Of a stretch of DNA of 64,000 nt, positions 57,396 through 64,000 are shown in pieces. Numbering within the stretch: position 1 is the first letter of the stretch; each line of letters opens with the position of its first letter. Origin of the DNA: Armigeres subalbatus (Eukaryota > Arthropoda > Insecta > Diptera > Culicidae); contig NC_085140.1 of NCBI RefSeq assembly GCF_024139115.2, positions 315,335,259 to 315,399,258 of the forward strand. The letters run 5' to 3'. The position numbers and the translations under genes are program-made. The notes below the pieces were generated by a model. The model saw only the letters and a list, made by a program, of their open reading frames with translations. It was not told the origin of the DNA and ran no database searches.

Positions 57396-58055
57396 TAGGG
57401 CAGTTCAAATTTCAAAAATGTTTGAAAATTTCAACTCCCATGTGTCTATTAGCATCATTTTGATAATTTAGGAGTCTCTGCAAAATTTCAGGCAATTCGG
57501 TGGCCATTTAGGGGTGGCGCGAAGTCAATTTATGTTTATATGGAAATTTGTATGGCAAAAACTTAAAATTTATTCAAGTCTCCCTACAACTGTCAAATCG
57601 TGATGAATTCAAATAAACATACCCAACCTCCCTTTTTGGAATCTATATAAATGAGACCTCCGGATAACACATTAGTTATGAGTGGATTGGATGGCCCTAT
57701 TAACAGTGTGAATATGGGATAAATGGCTATAATGGTGTAATTAGCCTCAACGTAGCAGTGGAAATATAAATCAAAATTAATGAGTTACCCACTGATTGAG
57801 CTCAAATAGATTCCAAAAAGGGAGGTTGGGTATGTTTATTTGAATTCATCACGATTTGACAGTTGTAGGGAGACTTGAATAAATTTTAAGTTTTTCCCAT
57901 ACAAATTTCCATATAAACATAAATTGACTTCGCGCCACCCCTAAATAACCCCCGATTTGCCTGAAATTTTGCCAGGACTCCTATATTATCAAAATGATGC
58001 TAATAGACATATGGGAGTTGGAATTTTCGAACATTTTGAAATGTGAACTGCCCTA
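57396..58055. mobile_element. hAT-type MITE with ~240-bp inverted ends
   Basis: The ends are TAGGGCAGTTC and its inverse. The inverted arms run about 240 bp, sharing GGGTGGCGCGAAGTCAATTT and CCCAACCTCCCTTTTTGGAA. An exact 8-bp duplication, GTGCTCAC, lies at 57388-57395 and 58056-58063. It is inserted in the 3' region of the R1-clade LINE, so it is younger than that copy. Confidence 0.92.
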
Positions 58056-59163
58056 GTGCTCACCTTTTACGCACCATGTGAGACTGACTTGGTTGCTTAC
58101 CCTGCCACCTGATTCATGCTCTAGCATACCAATTTGAGACTCACTCACTCTAGCACACCCTGCCACTCCTCCTGACACACGCTCTGACACCTATGTGGGA
58201 CTTACTTTGATTCCCACTTCTGACATGCCATGCGAGGCTGACTTGGGTGCTTGCCTCTAACATACCTACTCGGCATGTGCAATCCATACTCACAGCTATG
58301 CGCTCACTCTTCTACCATGCCTCGTGGTGGCGACTGCGGTTGCCATCCGCTGCGACACTCTTATACCTCGACATGTGCAAACCTCTCATTCACTTCCCCG
58401 CGCTCAGCCTGTTTGGGCTCTAACAAACCAATCACAAGCTAGTCATGCTTGTCGACTACTGCTCGGCTCGCTAGATTTTCTGCAAGCTGCACGCAATCTG
58501 AGTGGATGCAGTTGAAACTGGGTTCCACTTCGCCATCGCCTGGCACATCCTCTGGATAAGGGTATCCAGGGATGTGTCCCGACCGCAAACGTCTAGCATA
58601 GTTCGTTGAAACGAGGACATACGAACAGTATGTACTCTGCGGTTTCATCAACACCTGGACAGTCAGGGCAGACGGGGCTCTCCGCGTGCCCAAACCTGTG
58701 GAGGTACTCCCGGAAGCAGCCATGGCCTGACAGGATTTGTGTCAGATGGAGTGAGCTTCCTCATGGGGTCTGCCCACCCAGCTCGATATGTTAGGTATCA
58801 GCCGGTGGGTCCACCTACCTTTAGAAGAGTTATCCCACTCGCGCTGCCATGATGCGTCCGCGGGCTCCTCTGGTACCACGTAACTCGAAACACTCCTCGT
58901 CAGCCCAACTGGCATTATGCTCGCAATCACGCAGGCTGCATCGTGTGATATCGTACGGTAGGCAGATATCACTCTGAGACACATCAAGCGGTACGTGCTC
59001 TCCAGCTTCCGCAGGTTACGTCCAGAGCTCTCGCCCAGGACGAGCCGCCGTACCTAAGAATAGATACGGCAACGCCTGCCAGTACCCTACGTCTACTGGC
59101 ACACACCTTGAACATCATCCTCGATAATGCCGCAACAGCAGTCGAAGCCCTCTTACACGCATA

Positions 59164-59370
59164 GTAGGGTGTCCCAAAATTGGACAAAGTCTGGGATTTT
59201 GGGGGCTCAACCTTCAAATGAAAGCTTAGGGTAAAACAAAAGAAAAATTGTTCTACGACAACTCTGGGAAATGACGTTTAGGGGTGGCCCCGACGCGTTT
59301 TATGAAAAAAGTGCATTTTTTATAGGTAACATCGAAAATACCGGTATATCGGAAAGAAATTCGATGAAAC
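59164..59370. mobile_element. Repeat block replacing part of the R1 RT thumb
   Basis: RT coding stops at about 59385 (GLEFAQ) and resumes at about 59163 (YACKRAS). Between them is non-coding sequence starting TAGGGTGTCCCAAAATTGG and ending with CCGGTATATCGG. Some RT sequence is missing too, so the insertion came with a deletion. No inverted ends or duplication were seen. Confidence 0.5.
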
Positions 59371-59596
59371 CACCTCCGTCTTATTGAGCGAACTCCAGGC
59401 CGCTAGCGCTTATCCAATTCTCCACCGTACTGATCGCGTGTGCTGCGGTCAGTTCTACCTCGGGAATTGACTTCATGTAGATCTCCAAGGATACGTCTTC
59501 GGCGAAACCGACGATCTTAACACCAGGAGGGAACTTTAGCTTCAGAACCCCGTCATACATAAGGTTCCATAATACCGGGCCCAGTATTGAACCTTG

Positions 59597-59784
59597 GCTC
59601 ATGAACCTTGGCAGAGGCTCATGGCGGCGAAGCCTCTATAAAAAAATAAAAGAAGTCGAGCGAAATCTGACCTGGCAACAGGTTAAAGCGATAGCCGGGC
59701 AACGCTCAGGATGGAGATCTTTCAAATCGGCCCTTTGCACCACCGGAGGTGTACAGGATTCACAAGTATGTAAGTATTACCTAA
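59597..59784 (+). mobile_element. Short LINE 3' fragment inserted in the R1 RT
   Basis: The R1 frame is cut between ...APQGS and GSILGP. GAACCTTG flanks the insert (59589-59596 and 59785-59792). A third copy at 59603-59610 suggests a small local rearrangement. The insert encodes, on the + strand, a LINE-like C-terminus (SWRRSLYKKIKEVERNLTWQ, GWRSFKSALCTTGGVQDS) and ends with the tail ATGTAAGTATTAC. This is a typical severely 5'-truncated insertion. Confidence 0.75.
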
Positions 59785-60544
59785 GAACCTTGCGGAGCTC
59801 CTGCGGTAATAGGAACGCTTCTCTGACCGGCATCGGTCTCGTATAATAGTACACGGTTCTGGAAATAGCTCTCCGAAATCTGGTACAGTCCCACCGGCAG
59901 GCTAAGCCTGTGTAACGAGAGCGCGATGGCGTCCCAGCTTGTGCTGTTGAATGCGCTCTTCACATCAAGTGTCACTAACGCACAGTATCGAATACCTCGT
60001 CTTTTCTGTTGGATCGCCATCTCAGCGGTCTTTACCACCGAGTTAATAGCGTCCAACGTGGACTTATCCTTGCGAAAACCGAACTGATTGCTTAACAAGT
60101 CTTTAAGGATGATCCTCTCTAGCAACTTGTCCGTCGTGTCTATAAGACAGATTTGTATATGCGCCGATGAGTCACCCGGCGGCTTCCCGGCCTTCGGCAA
60201 CAACATCGATTTCTGCCTTTTCCATCTTTCGGCAAATCTATACTTATCAAGGCATCTCTGCATAGCTAGTCTGAACATATTCGGGTGCGCTATGATTGTT
60301 GCTAATTTCACGCTATTCGGAACTCCATCAGGCCCTGGAGCTTTGTTCTTTACCTTCTTCAGTAACTCTTCGTTCGTCACCGGACCCGGACTTGTGGCTC
60401 GGGACAGGAAGAGTAGACCCGTCCGCCACCCAATTGCCGTTATCGACAAGGACGTTGTACAGGTCGGACAGGAGGGCGACATCGGTCCTCGACTCCGAGA
60501 CCGACTGCTACAGCAGCTTCTGGGCAGTTGCTCAGTGGTTAGGA

Positions 60545-62034
60545 ATCAGCTGTATTACTTACAGGCTTGCTTTTTGCTGGCGCAGATAAGGCACGTTGGT
60601 GTCTTATCGCATTCCTGTGCCTTGTGCCCTTCTTCACCACAACGACGACACAGGCTGCTACGGTCTGGGCCCTTACAGTTGTAGGACTTGTGCCCCAACT
60701 CTAAGCACCGATAGCACCTCCCAAGTAATTAAAAGTTCCTTAAGGAGAACGTTTTTCGCTTAAGTAGCTCAGTGAAGCTGATTAAGCAAAAAACGTACTC
60801 TTAAAGGAACTTTAGGTTACTTGGGCTGTCCACTGAAGGCGGCTGGAGTTTGCTCACTGGGCATACTGACCAGCCGATCTTTCCTTGCTCCATTACCTTT
60901 TTGACTTCCGCAACCGGTAACCTAAGATAGGCTACCTTCGTGCCAAAGACACCGTATCTTAGGCGTACAGAGGTCTTCTCGTCCTCTGTATCGCACTGGT
61001 CTCTGGCGGTAGAGAAAACGTCGTTGCTTGCACTGGAGGGTCACTTCCGCCCCCAACGACCTCACCTCGGCTTTGTCACCCAAGACCTCTTGGGCCAGCT
61101 TCCTGTAGACAGTCCCACTAGCCTGCGCTCCGCGTTCCTGAACCAAGATCGTTTCACCGGTCTTGGTGCGTCTGACGCTTCGCACGTCCTGACCCAGCGC
61201 CGAAACCACATCGATTTAAGAACTTCAGCGTACTTTGCCTCATCAGTTTTCACCAACAAGGCCTCGCCTATACCCTTTGGGTATCGAGATGCGTTTGACT
61301 TCCGCTTTGTCCTACTGACCAGCTGCCGAAGATTTTTGTTACCTTGTGCTGATGGCACAGGCCAGCTGGTACCCTCTTGCGGCCGGCGACTTGCGCCTGG
61401 TTGGTGCCTTTCGTCTTTTCGGGCCGAGAAGTCACCTTCTCGGGTCGACGCCCTTCGTTTGGTTTCGCTCTGAGTTCCTGCGCCGGATTACTGTCTGAGC
61501 CGTTTCGGGTTAGGCGCAATCTTTTCTTCATTGGCCACCAGGGCAAAATCAATCGCTCCTCCAAGGAAAGAGAAGGCATCGGTTTAGGCACCTTTGTCAG
61601 ACTTCTCTCTTCTCACCACCTGCCCGAGCAGCACAAGTCAGGCAAATCTGGTTGCAGCAACTTGATGACTGCTGAATCTGGTCACACATGAGTTGCAGTA
61701 ACCTATGTGGAATGTATGTGCTGCTAGGGCGCCTGATAAACGCATCCTGTTCTTGTCTTGCGACTCGAACAGCCTGACGGAGCATCCAATGGTTCTGTTT
61801 CAGTTCCTTACTGATGTTCTGCCTTGCGTTCGCAAACTCGATGATATCATCGAGTTGCTCGGCGACCACCCGCATCCCGGGTAGTGGTCCGCCGAGCGTG
61901 CTTATAGTGCAATACCCCGTCACTGCTTGGGATACTCCGGTGCTGCTAGTTACAGCCTCTGTCACATCACTCTCCGTCTCCCGGAGAGGAGTCCTCGCCA
62001 AACCCCCCTTGACAAAGGGGTTTACCACCTCCAT
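60545..62034 (-). pseudogene. R1-clade ORF1 (gag-like), frameshifted
   Basis: Open blocks in changing frames run from about 62034 (MEVVNPFVKGGLARTPL...). They continue through a basic Lys/Arg-rich part (61591-61268) and a conserved part (ETILVQERGAQASGTVYRKL, 61209-60922). They end in CCHC knuckles at 60715-60545: CYRCLELGHKSYNC and CRRCGEEGHKAQEC, followed by a partial third, CLIC. ORF1 proteins of the R1 group bind element RNA through these knuckles. A palindromic MITE splits the protein just before the first knuckle. Confidence 0.8.
60720..60825. mobile_element. 106-bp palindromic MITE in R1 ORF1
   Basis: The left end, CCCAAGTAATTAAAAGTTCC, pairs with the inverse of the right (CCCAAGTAACCTAAAGTTCC). 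The pairing continues through AACGTTTTTCGCTTAA to a short loop. The duplication is unclear, possibly two or three bases. Confidence 0.8.
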
Positions 62035-62507
62035 GCCTAACGCATCGTCAAAAGAATTATTTTTAGCTTAACTCATTGTAATTGGGTACCCCTTGTGGCT
62101 GCCGTAGAATCCCACTGGAGTAGTCGCCTTTAATGATCCCATGCTTATCTTTGCATGCCTGACGGGGGAGGCCATGCAAGGATTGACACTTGCGTTTTCA
62201 GAGCCAGATCAGCGCAAGTCAGGAAAAGGCATCTGAACCTACTCCCACCCAGCAGGCAAAGCTTGGTGGCAGGATTGGACAGCGTGCTACAAGGCCCGCC
62301 ACGGTTTTAGGGGACGGACGACAGCCTAGCCATTAGCCCACTCGTCGTTTCGATTCAGTGTCACCCGGCTCTACTAAGAGAGTAGAATGTCAGACTGTCA
62401 GCCCTCGCTTTTACAATATTATGATATTCAAGAAAAGGTCCGTTAACACACGGCCAGAGTACCATAATCAGGATCTCGCTGGCATTGATCCTGATGTGCC
62501 GATTGGC

Positions 62508-62700
62508 ACTCCTTGGGCTCCTGTGCGTTTTGAGCGGCACAAGGTCGGTTTGATAGGGCCTGCTTGCGGACACTTACAGCTTTTTGCAGAGGTTTAACAG
62601 GGCCCGCTGTCAAGCACACCACGTACTAGGCAGGCCCCTTAACTCGCAGAGGCAGTGGGGAGAAGTCGTAAAGCCCTTGGACGTAGTCCCTGCAGCCCTA
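62508..62700 (-). repeat. 5'-leader module shared with RTE-like family 1
   Basis: It lies upstream of R1 ORF1 and matches 10907-11105 (see that entry). The surrounding 62040-63060 is taken as the R1 leader and carries no open frame of note. Confidence 0.65.
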
Positions 62701-63344
62701 CGGACTGCCCTGTCATCCGTCGACCGTACGTTCAACTCAAGCCACCCATCGGTTAAGTCGAGCCGAGACACCCTTCCTATCGGGCAGCAAGTTGATTTGA
62801 CGGCCATCGAGCAGCAAGTTGACTTTGTAGGCAGTCTGCCATTGTCAATCCCCATACATACCGTGATTAAGCTATTTCTAACCTAACCTCCAAGCCAAAA
62901 ACCTCTATATAACCTCCATCGACCCAAAGACTCGAGGACTAAAAGAGGCCTTGCGTGCCCACCCCGGTGGTTACCGTTGGCCATAAACCAGTAGTCTGGG
63001 GTTTGGGACGGTTCCTCTTCTATGACCTATCGATGGTTCCTCGAGGGCAAGAGGCCATATCAGAAACGGTATCAAAATAGAAATAAAAACTTTATCTCTT
63101 ACGAAAATGGAGAAATAGCGAAAAAGGTGAAAATAATCATAGCTATTTTTGTGATTTTACAGTAGAAGGGACGTATGTTAGCCAAATCAGTTTATGCTTT
63201 ATTTTATTTGATTTTTTCAAGATAAGATTACTTTGTGACCGCCGTAAGATGGAAAACAGAACAGTTCACCTGGATAAAATAATAAGAAAATGGTGAAAAA
63301 GAATTCACGTGATTCCGCTCCAGTGGGTTCGAACTAGGGTGGTC

Positions 63345-64000
63345 TAACCGGTAGTACCAAAACCGGTAATACCGGTATTACCGGTAAATTTTGAGTACTG
63401 AAAATACCGGTATTAGATACGGTAAAATACCGGTATTTCCGGTATTCCAAATTTTGCTGTCAGTGTCAGCTAAAGAATCACCGTGCAACAAACGCTTACA
63501 AAAAATGCACGCGCACATGAATGAATCTTTGCACAAGTAAACACCAGTGACTTTTTTCTTCAATGAACATTGTTTACATCGTCGAGAATTTTCCCGCTAC
63601 GTATGAAATTGTAATAAAGGTACGTGCCGTAGTAGTTCTGTTCCGGAGGTCACTTGTGAAAAATGATTTGCTTTAAAAATGTGGCCAATAATCACACCTG
63701 ACGATCAGTACGAAGAAGATGCCTTTATGGATGATGTTTCTGGATTATCGGCTAAAGAACAACTCATGAAGAGACTTCAGCAGAGCAAACAACTTGCTAC
63801 GGCAACTACGTTGATGCCAGGATCCTTGCAAGCAATCCGTTAATAATTCTCCTACTATGAATCTGAAGGGATTAAGGGATGACTCTGATTTTCGACGCTC
63901 TTGGAACAATTCATCCAACTTCAGTTGAACCAGAACATTGCCAACAAAATCTACAGCTGGCAACATTACATTGACAACAAAATCCGATGCGGATTGGTAG
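63345..64000 (+). pseudogene. hAT transposase C-terminal remnant with left end
   Basis: TAGGGTGGTC at 63345 resembles the hAT end TAGGGCAGTTC at 57396. It is followed by an ACCGGTATT-rich subterminal block (63360-63450). A small frame, 63679-63843, encodes 54 residues including SGLSAKEQLMKRLQQSKQLA. Farther on, in other frames, come LGTIHPTSVEPE (about 63898-63935) and NKIRCGL at the edge. The latter resemble the PTSVE-ERAFS...KIRSRL dimerisation block at the C-terminus of hAT transposases. The upstream catalytic region is missing, so this is an internally deleted, frameshifted copy, and the right end lies outside the window. Confidence 0.5.

Larger units (their letters stand above)
58440..60540 (-). 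pseudogene. R1-clade ORF2: EN fragment, RT and C-terminal region
   Basis: Only the start of the endonuclease remains (DVALLSDLYNVLVDNGNWVA, about 60500-60430). It is joined by a deletion to the RT region (NKAPGPDGVPNSVKL, NQFGFRKDKSTLDAIN, ALVTLDVKSAFNSTSWDAI, AGAPQGS). The RT continues beyond an insertion at 59602-59381 (ILGPVLWNLMYDGVL, IVGFAEDVSLE). The usual FADD is FAED here, so a catalytic Asp is replaced by Glu. The C-terminal part reads ACKRASTAVAALSRMMFKV, MCLRVISAYRTISHDAACV, and then a zinc-finger-like region near 58700-58600 in another frame. R1-type enzymes combine AP endonuclease and RT for target-primed insertion. This copy cannot act. Confidence 0.85.
57085..63062 (-). mobile_element. 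R1-clade LINE, nearly full span but degraded
   Basis: On the - strand, from high to low coordinate, a 5' leader (about 63060-62040) is followed by ORF1 ending in CCHC knuckles, a fragment of endonuclease, the reverse transcriptase and the C-terminal region (58987-58440). A long 3' region of imperfect CTCAC/GTGAG repeats runs down to about 57085. Later events split it: a hAT MITE at 57396-58055, a repeat block at about 59164-59370, a LINE fragment at 59597-59784 and a palindromic MITE at 60720-60825. No target duplication was identified with confidence. GAAATTGT near 57071 and 63605 is weak. Confidence 0.75.

Overview
The window is eukaryotic and almost certainly from a mosquito of the Aedes type. 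The evidence is its A+T-rich non-coding DNA, tRNA-derived SINEs that match the Feilai layout, a Juan-type (Jockey clade) LINE, several copies of RTE/JAM1-like LINEs, an R1-clade LINE, and very many TA-flanked, hAT-like, piggyBac-like and foldback DNA elements. No gene here is intact from end to end. The window reads as a transposon-dense intron or intergenic region around scraps of one possible host gene. Family names are recognised from the sequence alone; no database was searched.

Layout. 0-4 kb: a TA-flanked MITE, then a Feilai-type SINE split by three later insertions (hAT MITE, TA element, probable solo LTR), each with its own target duplication. 4.8-6.4 kb: two LINE relics in opposite orientation. 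7.0-11.8 kb: a 4.75-kb inverted-repeat structure bounded by a 14-bp duplication, with an RTE-like LINE and a second, smaller foldback in its loop. 12-14.3 kb: a LINE relic, then a stretch poor in repeats that ends in a consensus splice donor. 14.6-19.4 kb: a third foldback, a hAT-like element filled with a 23-bp minisatellite, and a LINE inside a LINE that is itself split by an unknown 431-bp insertion. 21.2-26.3 kb: a large DNA element carrying a MULE-like foldback, which carries a ~60-bp minisatellite and a Feilai SINE. 30.2-35.8 kb: an RTE-like LINE and a 5'-truncated Juan-type LINE. 39.3-42.1 kb: a second member of the large DNA-element family. 46.7-51.4 kb: three TA elements and a palindromic piggyBac-like element. 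53-57.1 kb: candidate host promoter and exons on the + strand. 57.1-63.1 kb: a degraded R1-clade LINE on the - strand, broken by at least four later events. The right edge holds a hAT transposase remnant.

How it fits together. Autonomous-type coding survives only as pseudogenes: RTE-like, Juan-type and R1-clade reverse transcriptases and a hAT tail. The many palindromic or short elements are non-autonomous and would depend on enzymes supplied elsewhere. Nested target duplications give a relative order of insertion at several loci. The one possible host transcription unit would start near 14.28 kb and/or 53-54 kb and read right through exon 54655-55123. Its protein was not recognised.
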